From Odobenus rosmarus divergens (Eukaryota; Chordata; Mammalia; Carnivora; Odobenidae), in NCBI RefSeq assembly GCF_000321225.1, contig NW_004450380.1, forward strand, positions 792,068-856,067: a stretch of DNA of 64,000 nucleotides, read 5' to 3'. Position 1 is the first letter of the stretch; every line of letters begins with the position of its first letter. This document shows positions 34,737 through 47,060 of the stretch, piece after piece. The translations under genes and the position numbers were made by a program. The notes beneath the pieces were generated by a model. The model worked only from the letters and a program-made list of their open reading frames with translations, searched no databases and was not told the DNA's origin.

Positions 34737-34899
34737 CTTGAGAGCGAGAGAGCACGAGCTGGGGGGAGAGGGCGTGGGAGAGGGAGAAGCAGGCTTCCTG
34801 ACGAGCAGGGAGCCCGATGCGGGGCTCGATCCCAGGACCCCGGGATCACGACCTGAGCCAAAGGCAGGTGCTTCACTGACTGAACCACCCAGGTGCCCC
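34704..34899 (-). mobile_element. Carnivore tRNA-Lys SINE (antisense)
   Basis: Tail complement with a pure (ttta)n microsatellite at about 34706-34737, then gagagcgagagagcacgagc, standard body and head complement accacccaggtgcccc. The 20-bp duplication aaagaggaggtattttaaag (34684-34703) and its copy at 34901-34920 differ at one base. Confidence 0.97.
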
Positions 34900-35399
34900 A
34901 AAAGAGCAGGTATTTTAAAGGCATTTTGTAGAAATATAGAAAAGCAGCCTTAAAGTGACTCTGGAGTCACTCTTTCCCACGAAATGCAAATTTGAATGTT
35001 TAGATGCCAGACAAAGGAGAAAGCAGACATCCATCTAGCCGATGTGTTGCTGACTCTAGCTGCTGAGTTAGGCTCAGCCAGGCCTCTGCGAGTGCGGGAC
35101 TCAGAGAAGATGCCAAACCCGAGGCTGCTTTCCAGCCAGCCGGGGCTACTCACCTGCCACTTCCCCTCCTTCCCCATCTTTGCCTGGTTCTCCCCTCACC
35201 CTTTACATTATTTCCCCTCTCTCCTGTGATGTTCTCTTGCTTTGCTTTGGCTCTTTATTTCTAGATGCCCACTTGTGGCCAGATTTCATACTCCTACAGT
35301 GAAATGATGTACCTTAGGTGTGGCATTCTATTAAAATTCATCCTGTTGGCGTGTACTATCCAAAATCTGAGGCTTAGTAATTATGAATCATGGAATTTT

Positions 35400-35525
35400 T
35401 TTTAAAGCAGGCTCCCTGCCCGCCGTGGAGCCCAAGGTGGGGCTTGAACTCACAACTCTGAGATCAAGACCCAAGCTGAGATCGAGAGTCAGGCACTTAG
35501 CCGACGGGAGCCACCCAGGCGCCCC
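35400..35525 (-). mobile_element. Short carnivore SINE without the CT-rich tract (antisense)
   Basis: Begins directly at ttttaaagcaggctccctgc and runs to gagccacccaggcgcccc, so the GA-rich tract is missing. The 11-bp duplication catggaatttt is exact at 35389-35399 and 35531-35541, showing this short form was inserted as such rather than deleted later. Confidence 0.93.
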
Positions 35526-35544
35526 TGAAACATGGAATTTTAGT

Positions 35545-38500
35545 CAAACATCTAGTTGCCCAGAAACTCTATGTTCATAAAAAAAAGAAAAGTTATAGGA
35601 CATGTAAACAGTGAACTATCTTAATGAGGTTGCTTTTTACAAGCCAGATCAGCTTTTAGGGAGAAGTCAGTCAGAACTGTAGTTGACCATAATTTATTGC
35701 TCTTTCTGGACTCAGTTATGAAAAGAAAGGCCTTATATTCTGCTTGATTCTTGAGCATCATAGACATTCATTCAGGAAAGTTTAATGACTAGGAGAAGAA
35801 AATTGTATTCACTGGTCCAAATCATAATCTCTGCTCTGCACATAACATCTATATGTATGTCTAGATTAATACTGCCCGTTTTCCATTGCAAAAAGAGGCT
35901 CTTTTGAGAGTGAAATGATTAAAACGTCGTATTTTCAGTGCCTAAAATATCTCAGATAGCAGTTAAAGTAAACTCCTGATGGTTTATAGCTGAGGTGTAA
36001 ATTTGGCTATGTAGTTCATCCTACTCTGACCAGAGGTGATTTTTACACCTCTATCAGCCGTGCTTCTAGAGGCTGAGGCTTTGAGAAAAAGATCGTAGGA
36101 GACTGGCAGTTTCGGGCAGATGTGGATCTATACCTCGGGCACCACTGGTTGTAATTTAACTGGAGCAGCATTGCAACCACCTGGGTAACCAAACGGCTGA
36201 GGTCTGCTCTTGCCCATGATCGTCAAGTGTGGAGGAGATTTGCTTGACTTCAGACACTGGATTTATAAAAAAAAAAAAAAAAAGGGAGATGTGTCAGGCA
36301 GGAACTATGGTGGCATGCTGCTGGGACCTGGCTGCAGCCAACTTCCTGGGGTGACTACCTCAGACACTCAAATGTGTCTCAATGTCTGGGGGACACGGGG
36401 CTACTGGGTTTTACGTCAGTTCCACCTTCAGGGAAAAGCCTTGCTTTTCACAGATAACCTAATCTGTAGAAAGAAGGAACGGTAAGGGAAAAAAGTATAG
36501 CCACAAAAGTCCTTTTTACTAATAGGTGGAGCTTACCATTTTTTCAGAGTGAGAAACCAAATTATAGGCTCACTGTCACAGACTCTTTCAACATCAAGAG
36601 TTAATGGCTGATTTCTTGTGCATGGAGAAAAGCTTCCTAACTCTTCCGGATCACTTTAGGATCGATTCTGGAACCCACCGTCTTTCCTGATTTATCTAAC
36701 TGTTCGGTTCTGTACCTCCACAGTGAGAGCTATTAGAGTTTTTGCTGATTTGCCTGGCACATCTCCAGCAAAATAGCCCATTAAAATTCAGATCCTTTCC
36801 CAATAATTGAGACAATCAATTTACATTAAACAAGGCACAATTATACTTTCATGTACAATTTAAATTCTATAGAAAATAATGAGTGTGCAATAAAGAGGGA
36901 CACTTATTTTGATGCAAAGGGATGTTTTTCTAGTCTGCATAAACAAATCTTTCATATTTTCAAAATAGTCCCCTCATTATCGTTGGTGTAGGAGAACCCT
37001 ATTGTGTGTTATTTTGACATAGGGACAAGTGTGTGTCCGTGGCTGCCTGTTTAATCAGCAGTGTGACTCTCTCTCAATGGCATTTAAATTGCGAGGGCTG
37101 AGATAGCCTAAGGTAAGTCCTTGCTTGCTGTTTGACATGAACTCACGCTTATAAAAAGGGCAAACAAAGAGGATGCAAGTTGAGTGGGTGTGTTACCTTT
37201 GTGACTGCCTTAATGAAATAGGCACCGGGCATCCGTCTCTGCCGCTGCTCAATAGACCAGGGATCATGTGCTCGAGCCCCAGAAAATCATTTGGAGGGAT
37301 TTGGGAAGGATGCACGGGGACCGGACCAGGGATGCAGTTGCGGGGGCCCTGAGCCTTTGTGCTGAGGGGTTCCTGGGAGAGCCGCAAACCGCAGGGAGTG
37401 AGCTCACCAGGCAGCAGGGCTCGGGGAGCGCACCCAGCCCACTGCAGCTCTCATGTGTGCAAGCTCTGAGTAAGACGGGTATGGTCGGTCAGGAAGTCTA
37501 AAGCACTGGAGAAACAGTATTAGGAAGCATATAGTACAAATAATGACAAGATAGAAAACAAATCCTGTCAGAGCCCAAGAATATATTTGGCTTCCGCGTG
37601 CTGTGTCTGTCTGTTTCTATAAACGGTCCAGAATAGAAACCGGATGTTTAAAATCTCTCTCCCTTTCACATGCTCGCCTCCCCCTCCTGTCTTCCTTCCT
37701 CTTCAGTATTAGTAGACTTACTATTTTTATTAGTTTGTATTTATATTCCCATTTTTCAATATTTGCCATTTGTGTGGATAACACATTAATTTTTAATGAA
37801 GTATTTTCAGACTCTTGGAATAGCTGAATCATAAAAGAAAACTTGAAATTGATATAGACTCTAAGGCAGCATTTAAACTGAATATTACAATTACTTTTCC
37901 CACTCACAGGTGGCAAATAGTCATTTTAAAAGATGGTGGGTGCTCCACTTAAATCTCTCCTCTCTTTATAGCAGTCTAGTTTTTGTGTCTAATTTTCGTG
38001 GCACCAAGAGTGACTCAGGTACCATTCTAATGAAAATGAAAGAAATATCAAAACAATATTAGTGCTTTCTAAAAATTTCATCTTATCTGCAAGCACGGAT
38101 TTTTGACAGGCCTCGTTGGTGTTAAAGAAAGTCAGTCGTGACTTAACTTGAACCTTGATTGTAATTTCTCACTGTAGCTCTGTTGCAGAACTCTGATTTT
38201 AATGAAGGCGGCATTTGTGTCTTTGAGTAGTTAATCTTCTCCAGTCAGGAATTGTTTGTAGTTTCGTACTTGTAAAATTACAATTAATCCTGGAAGATAT
38301 ATGAACAATTTTATATCACATGCTATTCCCAGAACTAAAGCTTTACAGTCCACTTTGGAACCGTAAATTAGTAAGTATAGCTTCTTCCAAAAGTTGATTA
38401 TAAGAAGCATGGACATGGGAGATGTGGCATCTTAGAGACTTTTTTCCCATTCGCAAGTCATAAGGAAACAAATGATGTTTTATGTGGGTAACTTAAATCG

Positions 38501-38620
38501 TATTTGAATTATCATATAAATTTGCACACACACGCATGCACACATATGGTATGCTTATATATCTAGGCTTGTGTTTTTTGTGTTAGAAGAATATATATCA
38601 TTTCACATTTTATTCTCTGT
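35545..38620. other. Intronic tract without named element
   Basis: About 3 kb with no recognisable SINE or L1. A 17-A run at 36259-36275 breaks it. The more GC-rich segment 37200-37500 has open frames in both directions, but no start context, splice pattern or domain. Confidence 0.5.
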
Positions 38621-38640
38621 GGTAAAAATTCTAAATAATA

Positions 38641-38800
38641 ATATGGGGCGCCTGGGTGGCTCAGTCATTAAGCGGCTGCCTTCAGCTCAGGTCATGATCC
38701 CAGGGTCCTGGGATCGAGTCCCGCATTGGGGTCCCTGCTCAGCTTGTGTTCCTGCTGTCACTGTCTCTGTCTCTGTCAAATAAATAAATAAAATCTTAAA
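38641..38800 (+). mobile_element. Carnivore tRNA-Lys SINE with internal deletion (sense)
   Basis: Head ggggcgcctgggtggctcag and the B-box part are intact. The body jumps from ccctgctcag straight to cttgtgttcctgctgtcact, losing the cgggaagcctgcttctccct segment and what follows (about 35 bp). Tail gtcaaataaataaataaaat. An exact 17-bp duplication aaaaattctaaataata lies at 38624-38640 and 38801-38817. Confidence 0.97.
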
Positions 38801-39039
38801 AAAAATTCTAAATAATATTACCTTTCTCAAGGACATTCACAGCAAATTTATATATATTTTCCAAATATTTGCATTTTATATTCTAAATAAAGATGACTGA
38901 ATGTTTTTGGGAACACTGTGTGTCTTCTATGAGCTGAACTGCACAGAATGGCATTTTAAAGAAGCAGAGACACCTGAAAGATCAGTGGGACCCCCTTGTC
39001 TTAGCGTCTCCCCGTCACCCTCCAGCCCTCCCCCCAGCA

Positions 39040-39112
39040 GACACTTTCTAGGTAAGGAAACAGGCCCGAAGATGTAAGGCTCAGGGAGTGACTAGAATCT
39101 GTGATTTCTGAC
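39040..39112 (-). repeat. MIR-like antisense fragment
   Basis: taggtaaggaaacaggcccg and aagatgtaaggctcagggag resemble complemented MIR core. Short and diverged. Confidence 0.45.
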
Positions 39113-41630
39113 TGCTTCTCTTGTGTTTTCTGCTGAATTCACTCGACAATTTATCTGTTTCCAGAAGGAAGGAGGTGGGCTAGAACTGATAATCCAAGGC
39201 AAAATAGTATGTGCAGGTAAACAGATGTTTAGCAAAGCCGGCTGATCCAGAAAGCTCGAGACCAGAAGTTGGATGGTTAATTGAAAGGCCAGGAAATCAT
39301 AACAAGTGATCCAGATGTTGGGCTGAGACATTTTCTTTGTGTATGGATCACCCGATTTGGAGTGCCATGTCATTTTTTTTGGGTACACCACTCCAAAGTT
39401 GCATCTTTTGACACATCCAATTTTGGTTTCTGTAAACCAGCTGAAGACATAAGACACGTGGGTAGCAGCCTCACGGCAGAATTTGCTGTTTCAGTGACCC
39501 TCTTCCACCAAGTCTCTTATGATTATCTCACGCACACTTAATTTGACAGACTTTAAAAAAAAACAAAACAAAAAACCAAAAACCAAAAAAACCCTCTGCT
39601 TTGTTGTTTCTTTCTAAATCATTCCACTTAGTTTTCATTGAATCAGCAAACTCTTTTTTTAGCAATCATATTTCTGAGTTCACCGAAGTCACGCTTGTGC
39701 AAGCAGTAGAACCAGGCTTGGGAATACTGGTGATTAGTGGTCAGCGACCGAAAGTACTGAGTGTGCCCTGTTCTTCTTTCAGTCCTTCAGTGGAGATCAA
39801 AGGAAGGTGTTGGTTCATTAGATGATCAGGCTAAGTGGCCATCACTTCAGAGAGCTTCCACTCTACTTTGGAGGGAACCACCAGAGTCAGACAAATGAAA
39901 ATGTGCAAAATATGAACTCATTTTAGAAGACGACTCTGCAGTGCACTCCCCATGCACAATTTCCCTTTGCACTGGAGAGGGGGCAGCCAACCTGGAGGCA
40001 GAGGAAAAGGAGCTTTCTCTGTTCCCTTTTTGCTTTCTCTTCCCCTGGGTTAAGAAGAGCAGCTTCACACCACCCAGAAGCTGGGCCAGTGGAACATTCT
40101 TATACCAAGTGAACTTTAAAGCAGTGGCCACTTCAGCCCAGAGATTCACCGTCTGCGCACAGATTTGCGAGTGACCTGCTACTCAGTTGGGGATGGCGGG
40201 GGCTACAGCCCTACTTTCTTTAGGGAGCTGATCTCTTCCTTGCATGAAGTCCTAGAAGGAGTGCTTTCTTAGGAGGTCAGGCTACTGAAAATGCAAATGG
40301 TTTCCAAATGGGTTGAGATAGAGTTTTGGATTGAGAACCTGTGCCTGCTTTTCAAAGGGTACTATGAATGCATTAAGTCCCATTCCTAGAATGATAATGA
40401 ATGAAGAAATCAACAAGTAATGAACAACTAACCTCTGTCTCAATCCCGGGAATGTAATCTTTCCACTTCCCTTTGTATCATTTTTTTTTTTTTTTTGTCC
40501 AAGCATCCATCCATTTTCCTTTCTTAATTAGGTCATAGTATTCACCAAGATGATGATTAGAACACACAACTGCTTCACACACACACACAAAATAAGGCAA
40601 TATAGCTGCCTCTTCACCTGCTTGCTACATCCGTTGTGGCCCAAAGGGGCGGGGCAGCATTTTTCCCTATGGATTTCATGAACAATCAGCTCCACAAAAT
40701 GGTCTTTAAAAAAAGCAATACAGGATTTACTTTGGGACATAATGCATAAACTCGACCCTCTCTTTGGAGGGGCAAAACGTACGTTAGTATATGAAAAGCC
40801 TTGATACAGCTTAGCAATGATTGATCCTTTGTAAAGTTTAAGTGGGCTCTCCTTAAAATAATAATGAAGAACATCCGTAAAAATTGAAAACTTTACAGCT
40901 AAGGGTGTAAGGACATGGCACTAAGGGTTCCAAGCTGCCCCACGGAGCTGGGTTTGGAGACAGATCAGATCACCCGTCTAGGTGTGGAAGTGACCCTATG
41001 GCACCTCCCAGAGGACCGCATGGTTTCTCGTGGCTCTGTGATCATCTTTCATCCCTTCACCATGCTGGTCCAGCCCTGGTCTTTATTGTCACTGTAGTTT
41101 GTACCCTACAGTGTTGTGTGATGGCCAGGTCCATGCTCTCTAACTCACAGGCAGGACGAGCTGCTCATGGCCGGGGCACACGCAGGCCCTGCCCAACGGC
41201 GGATCTGTTAGCTGCCCGTGAGCTCTGAGCTGTGCTTACTCCAGGCACCCGAGACTGTGTCATGGGATGGATTTCAGGAGAAACAGGTCCGCCTTGACGG
41301 GAGGGCTGGGGTGTCTCCATTATGGCCCAGGTGGCTATGGATGAGCAAGGAGAGTAAACATCTGCTTTTTGCTCAATTCACAGGCTCTCCAAAGGGATTT
41401 TTGGTTTATGTTCTTCCTCTTCTTGGGGATCTAGAATCATTGCTGAGTATATACAGAAAGAAGATGTGTGTTCATGTCATTATTAATTTGTTAATTCGAT
41501 GTTTATACATACGCTCTTGAGGTAATTCCTGAGTGCCGACTGTGGTAGCAGGGACCTGTGGTGGGCTTCGGAATGAACCCCGGGCTTGGAGAACACACAG
41601 GCTGGATGCTCTTGCCTATGTTGCCTGAAG
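39112..41630. other. Intronic tract without named element
   Basis: Mostly unique text. It includes an A-rich imperfect repeat of accaaaa type at 39556-39591, a 16-T run at 40481-40496, and a (CA)n-like run at 40577-40588. Open frames here are short and unsupported. Confidence 0.5.
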
Positions 41631-41639
41631 TCTGGACAA

Positions 41640-41910
41640 CCCTTTCCTTCTCGGCCTCGAGACCTCTTGTTCCTCAGGAGTCAGGTCAGCTGTCTTCTCT
41701 TCAGGGAATCCTTCCTCAACCCACAGTCTGCATTTCTCAACGCTTTGTTCAAACCACACTTTGATGAAGGGCCCATTATTATTTGAACGTCCGACTTGTT
41801 AGACGCTGCGTTCCTTGGGAACAGGACCCATATCCCGGTCATTTTTGTGTCTCGAGCATGTAGCCCAGTGCCAGGCACTTAGGCGACACTCACTTCATGA
41901 ATTTGCAATG
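41640..41910 (+). repeat. L2 3' region relic
   Basis: Sense L2: agggaatccttcctcaaccc, ttccttgggaacaggaccca, tagcccagtgccaggcactt, then cttcatgaatttgcaatg. Confidence 0.75.
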
Positions 41911-43079
41911 ATTTGTATCTTCAAGCTCGCCTTTTTCAGTATCCTAAAACTGTAGAAGGGGAAAAAAATAATGAGCCAAAAGCAGAGTTTGATGTGTATG
42001 TGCAACTTTTAAAAGAATATTTTATAACCTCTTATCTATATCCTCACATTTGGAAAAAATCTTCAATATATGTGTATCTAATTACCATCATTGTAATGCA
42101 AATCTTAATTTTTATTGTGTAATGATGTGTATCCAGTGAGCACGTGATAAATATTAATCACAACCATTAATGCTTTGATTTCACTGAAACTAGAACAGCT
42201 CCCTCACTCTATTCAGGCCATTTGACTACTCATTGTGTTATTAGTTGGTCCTTAAGGTTTGTAGGTCATGGTTAATGGAGCTGCTTGTTCGTGTTGTTAG
42301 CAGTTACGTAAATGCCTTCGACTTTACAAATTTTATGGCAGTCATTTGGAATGAGTTATGTATTTTCCAAGCTTTTGGTTTCCCCAGTGGCCTGATATAT
42401 TAAAAATTGATTGTTAACTTGCAAATCTGGTGAGAGGCTTTTTTTTTTTTTTAATCAGCCAAATTTGACATTTTACATAATGCTCATGATTTCTGTATCA
42501 CAGGCCAAGGAGATGGTGTAGAATTGAGGAAGGAAACATTTTTCTTGTTTTCCATGGCCAGGCAGAACAGCCCTTGGAGGATGATCCTTGGAAAGAGAGC
42601 ATCATTTCTTGCTCCAACCAAATATACTTAACTTCTGTTATGTCTCCCACTTTAAAATAATCATTTCTGTGACCTGTGTCTGGAAGTGCTCCGGTTTTTC
42701 CACATGGCCCTTAAAACATAGGGCCGTTAACATTACATTTGTATTTCTTCTTTTGAATGATGCCACCCTGTTCAGCTGCAGGCTTATCTCCTATGGGGCC
42801 TGGCTGGATCAGAGAGTCCTGGACTCCTCGGGCTTTTTGCCAGAACAGGAAGGCCTGAACGAGTGTGGGTGAGCAGCCCAGGCAGCCCCCCCCCCACCTC
42901 GGGGGTCCACGCTCCCATCTTGGTTCCAGATCTCCCCCTCTTGAGCGTGGAGAGCAAAGGACCCCAAGGAAAGGCTGCAAAATGTGTTTGGGCCCACTCT
43001 CTAGGTATCTCACATGAGAACTGCTTTCAGGGTAGGATTTGCAGGGTTAGGTAGGGTGGGGCTGAGCAAAAATCTGAGC

Positions 43080-43275
43080 TTTCCCTGGGACCATCCTTGC
43101 CTAATCCTCTGTACTTAGTCACTCCCTCTTGTTGCCAATCCTTCTGTTTTCCAGCACTTGGAGCACTGCATCCATGGCATTTTATGTCCTTTCCTGTTGT
43201 TATATTGTGAACCACGTGTTCCCAATCTCCGAGGTCCCAGTGTATAAAACTCCGTTGAATTAATGAATAATTCTC
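43080..43275 (+). repeat. Possible L2 3' relic
   Basis: Pyrimidine-rich text (cactccctcttgttgccaat) followed by tgttatattgtgaaccacgt and gttgaattaatgaataattc. The order is suggestive only. Confidence 0.35.
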
Positions 43276-43479
43276 TAGGAACTGAAGTTGTTTTCATTTA
43301 AAAGCTGTTAGCTAATGGTTAGTATTACTATATACTGATTCCATATGTGCCCCCATTTCTTTCCACCAGTCTGTTAGGATTTGAACTCACCTGGCTTTAT
43401 TAGCAGTTTTTCGATCCTTTAAGCTATAATATGGTTTGGTCCATCCAAAGTAACAATAGCAACAACTACAACAAAAACC

Positions 43480-44340
43480 AGACAAAGGAAAGTGAATACC
43501 TGTTACATGATAGGAACCACAGGCCATGGAGAAATGAAACAATCACTGACCTCTGTTGTCTGGAGAAAGAGATATAAAGCCTTCACCCTAGCCCCCAGGT
43601 CCCATGTGGTAAAGACTTTGGTAGAGATGTGCCTGTATCTGCAGAGAGTCATTGAGAGACACAAACCCGGCCTGGGAGATGTTGGAGGGCTTTCTGGAGG
43701 AAGGAACACCAAAACTTAACTTTATTTATTTTAAAATAAATTTATTTATTAGAGAGAGAGCAGAGTGGCGGGGCAGAGGGAGAGAGAGAGAAAGTCCTCA
43801 GCAGACTCCGCAGTGAGCGCAGAGCCCCATGTGGGACTTGATCTCATGACCCTGAGATCACGACCTGAGCCAAAACCAAGAGTTGGACACTCAACAGACT
43901 GTACCACTTAGGCACCCCCAAAACTTAACTTTAGAGGCAAGGCTCATGCCAGGCAGAGAGGAAACCTGGAGAGAGAAGTGATGTCACATGGGAAAGGAAC
44001 AACAGGGCAGTGTTGGAAGATGGGAAGCAGGAATACACTGGAGATCCGTGCCAGGGACCTACCTGTCTCTGTGTCCTGTAGGTATTGGGGAACCAATGAA
44101 GAGTGTGAAACAGGGCCCAGTAGCAGATTTGCATTTCCAATAGCTCACGCTGGTGGCACCCTGAAGAGTGGATTTCAGGGGGCCAGGCAGGGAAACCAGA
44201 CAGGAAATGATTGGGGCCTGCAATAGAGATGAAGGGCAGGGGATGGATTGGAGGAATATTTAGGAGGTAAAGTTGGCTAGCGTTGATGGGATATGAGAAG
44301 TGAAGAGAAGAAAGGAATCAAGTAATTTTCCTCCTAGCTA
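43480..44340 (+). repeat. Ancient repeat (family not named), split by a SINE
   Basis: gttggagggctttctggagg before the SINE, and ggggaaccaatgaagagtgt, gtggcaccctgaagagtgga and aggggatggattggaggaat after it. Same general family as 20056. Confidence 0.45.
43725..43917 (-). mobile_element. Carnivore tRNA-Lys SINE (antisense)
   Basis: Tail complement aaataaatttatttattaga, GA tract, cagcagactccgcagtgagc body, and a mutated head complement taccacttaggcacccc. Exact 16-bp duplication ccaaaacttaacttta at 43709-43724 and 43918-43933. Confidence 0.97.
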
Positions 44341-44385
44341 TTACTGTTAGTACCTATTTCTTTGGTCTAAATACCAGTGACTTTT

Positions 44386-44579
44386 TAAATTAGAGAGAGA
44401 GTGTGCACACTCAGGTGTGTGCAAGTGTGGGAGGGGCAGAGGGAGAGAGAGAGAATCCTAAGCAGGTTCCACACATAGCGCGGAGCCTGACCCGGGGCTC
44501 GATCTCAGGACCCTGAGATCATGACCTAAGCTGAAATCAAGAGTCAGATGCTTAACCAACTGAGCCACCCAGGTGCCCC
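44386..44579 (-). mobile_element. Carnivore tRNA-Lys SINE, older body (antisense)
   Basis: Short tail complement, GA tract with a CA/GT-rich insert, aagcaggttccacacatagc body, gccacccaggtgcccc head complement. Flanks ccagtgactttt and ccagtgacattt are duplicates with one difference. Confidence 0.95.
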
Positions 44580-44589
44580 TCCAGTGACA

Positions 44590-46190
44590 TTTTTATATCT
44601 CTGGGAATGAACCTGCAGGATGCCTTATGACTGAAGCCAATGACTTAAAATGACAATTGTTGGTCATATTTCTGTTTGGCTTTAATTTTCCCTAAAGCAA
44701 GTCTAATTTTTATTTTCAAATTTACATATATTCTATGTGTTGTTCAAACTAGATTTGTAGCTTTTACAAGAAGGACTTTAAATCCCAAGAAATGGGTGTC
44801 AAGAATTGTATCAGAAGAGAGATTAGAGCTGATTTACTGATTCCCAGCATTGCCAGTGTATAGCCTTCCTTTCTCTCCCAGCGGGCTGCCCCCTGCTCCC
44901 TGCAGTTCACCCACCATACACCTGCCTCTGTCCTTGGTGCTGGCGAAGGCATCCTCCTTTACAGATACTACAGTAGAGTGTAATAAGTAGAGATACCTCT
45001 CTTTGGCCAGTCCTACTAATTGTGGCTCGAAGCGGTAGTCTTATTCCTAACAGAAGAGCATTGAAAATAATCAAATCAAAATATTAAATCAAATAGTCAA
45101 AATGTCCAACATTAGAAGACTAATTACATAAACAGCTTACGTAAATTCCCCACAATGGAATTCTAAAATGCCAATAACGTCCCTTGTTCATAGAAAAGCA
45201 TTTATTAACATGACAGATGTTCAAAATATCTTCATATCTCCAAGGGGAAATAGGATAAAAGTAGTATATCTTATAAGATTCAATTTTTGCCAAAAAAATA
45301 GATACAGATATATACCCAAAATATCTTCTTCACACTCTAGCTTTTATATCCCACACATGTGGACTCAATTTTTGCTCTGTGCCAACTCGTATATGGAACT
45401 CGGCAGCTCTCTGAGTTCTCCAGAAGACTTCATATGCACAAAGCACTGCGGATCAGCATGGACGCTGCTGTAGAGGATATTATAAGAAAGAAGATGATGA
45501 GCATTTACACCACATGTCCCTTAGAAGAAATGCAACAATCTCCGTTGATACGTGGTTCTCTCTTTCAAAGTCCCTTCTAGGCTATATTTCCACTCAGGAA
45601 CATTTGTCTTCTCTCTGGCTTCCCCTTTCCTCGTCATTTTCAGAGTCTTTGTCATGTTCTGGGGACACTAATTCCTTACCCTCTATTATGGAGAATAATC
45701 CAAGTCTGCCCCAGTTCTTGCCTCAAATGCACGTACATTCAAACTAGCCTAGATCCCGAGTAAAAGGGAAAGTTAACATTACAACCTTGTACACACACAC
45801 ACACACACACACACGGAGCAAAAGGAAGTTTAGTAAAACAGTACTTACCTTTACTGTAGACTGCAATCCGTATTTTTTATTTTATGACCTGCTAGTGGCT
45901 CAAGACCCAGAGTTTGGGAAACTGCCCCAGGAGGCCAGCTAATGAGCCCAGAACTTCAGCGGTCCCTCTGGGATCTTCTCAGATTATCAAATTATTTCTT
46001 CCATACACCTAGTGGAGAGACTGTTCACCCTGTTACACACCCATGTAGGAGGTGGAGGAATGTCATAGTTCACATTCGCTATTTCTAAGCAGTGGGGTTA
46101 TTGGTGTGTTTTCTTCACGTTTTCCAAGAATTTCTAAGTTTTCTGCACTGAGCATGTGTTACTTTTGTAAAAGGAAATGTAAACAGTAAA
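44590..46190. other. Intronic tract with a CA microsatellite
   Basis: Mostly unnamed text. (CA)n dinucleotide repeat at about 45791-45814. The 45050-45310 part has an L1-like A-rich character, but I cannot assign it. Confidence 0.5.
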
Positions 46191-46204
46191 AAAAATTTTT
46201 GAAG

Positions 46205-46340
46205 AAAAGGCTCTGCTCAGGTTCTTCCCTCTTCTCAGAAACCTTCCCCGACCAAGCCCTTCCGTCTGTCTGTCCATTTTGCCCTTTTGATTTCTTGTCC
46301 CACTGCTTACATCTTTGCCTTATAATGATCTGTTTTCATC
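46205..46340 (+). repeat. L2 relic
   Basis: cagaaaccttccccgaccaa and ccactgcttacatctttgcc show the pyrimidine-rich L2 3' region in sense. The 46845-46960 segment may be its continuation. Confidence 0.55.
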
Positions 46341-46431
46341 ATATTTTCCTCCTGGTTCTCAGGCCCTTGCCTTCCCCTGGTTTCATCACCATCATAGACC
46401 TCTTCTCCTTTCCCTCTGCAATGAGATTCTT

Positions 46432-46620
46432 TTTTTTTTTTAAGATTTCATTTATTTATTTGAGAGAGTGAGCATGAGCGGGTGGGGAGGGGCAGAGGGA
46501 GAGGGAGAAGCAGACTCTCCACTGAGCAGGGAGCCCAATGTGGGGCTCCATCCCAGGACCCCAGGACCATGACCTGAGCTGAAGGCAGATGCCCAACCGA
46601 CTGAGCCCCCCAGGAGCCCC
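46432..46620 (-). mobile_element. Carnivore tRNA-Lys SINE (antisense)
   Basis: Poly-T, then aagatttcatttatttattt, body agcagactctccactgagca, head complement ctgagccccccaggagcccc. The 15-bp duplication tgcaatgagattctt (46417-46431) and its copy (46621-46635) differ at one base. Confidence 0.97.
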
Positions 46621-46844
46621 TGCAATGACATTCTTAATCTGAAATCCATAGATGGGCTGTGAATCTTCCAAAAATGGATGCAAAATTTAATGTTGATTCA
46701 TCTCTGGGAAGCAGATCCAGTTAGTTTTTGAGTACCTACATTATGGCAGGCTAAGTTCTAGGTCCAATCCTTGGCCAGATTCTCAAAGCGTTGAAGAATT
46801 CCTGAACCACCATTCTCCATATTTACCCTGTTTCCTTTTCTTGC

Positions 46845-46960
46845 CCAGAATGTAGGGGCCACGAGGTGAGGACTTGTCTGTCTTGCTTACCACCCGTGTC
46901 CTACTGCCTAGAACAGTGCCTGAAACATAGTGGGGCACTCCAAAAGTCAGACATGCCCAA
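46845..46960 (+). repeat. L2 3' end relic
   Basis: ggggccacgaggtgaggact, tgtctgtcttgcttaccacc, tgcctagaacagtgcctgaa and catagtggggcactcc: the classic L2 terminal order in sense. Confidence 0.8.
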
Positions 46961-46974
46961 TGATGAAGCATTAT

Positions 46975-47060
46975 GAGGTAGAAAAGACATTTATTTTACT
47001 ATCCCCATTTTTCAGAGTTGAATAAATGTCCTGATGTTACTTGAGGAAGAAGGAAGGAAT
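46975..47060 (-). repeat. MIR-like antisense fragment
   Basis: ttactatccccatttttcag and agttgaataaatgtcctgat resemble the complemented MIR core. Confidence 0.5.

Noticed and set aside
39092..39457. 121-codon minus-strand frame
   Set aside because: No start context or domain, and it runs through a MIR-like fragment at 39040-39112.
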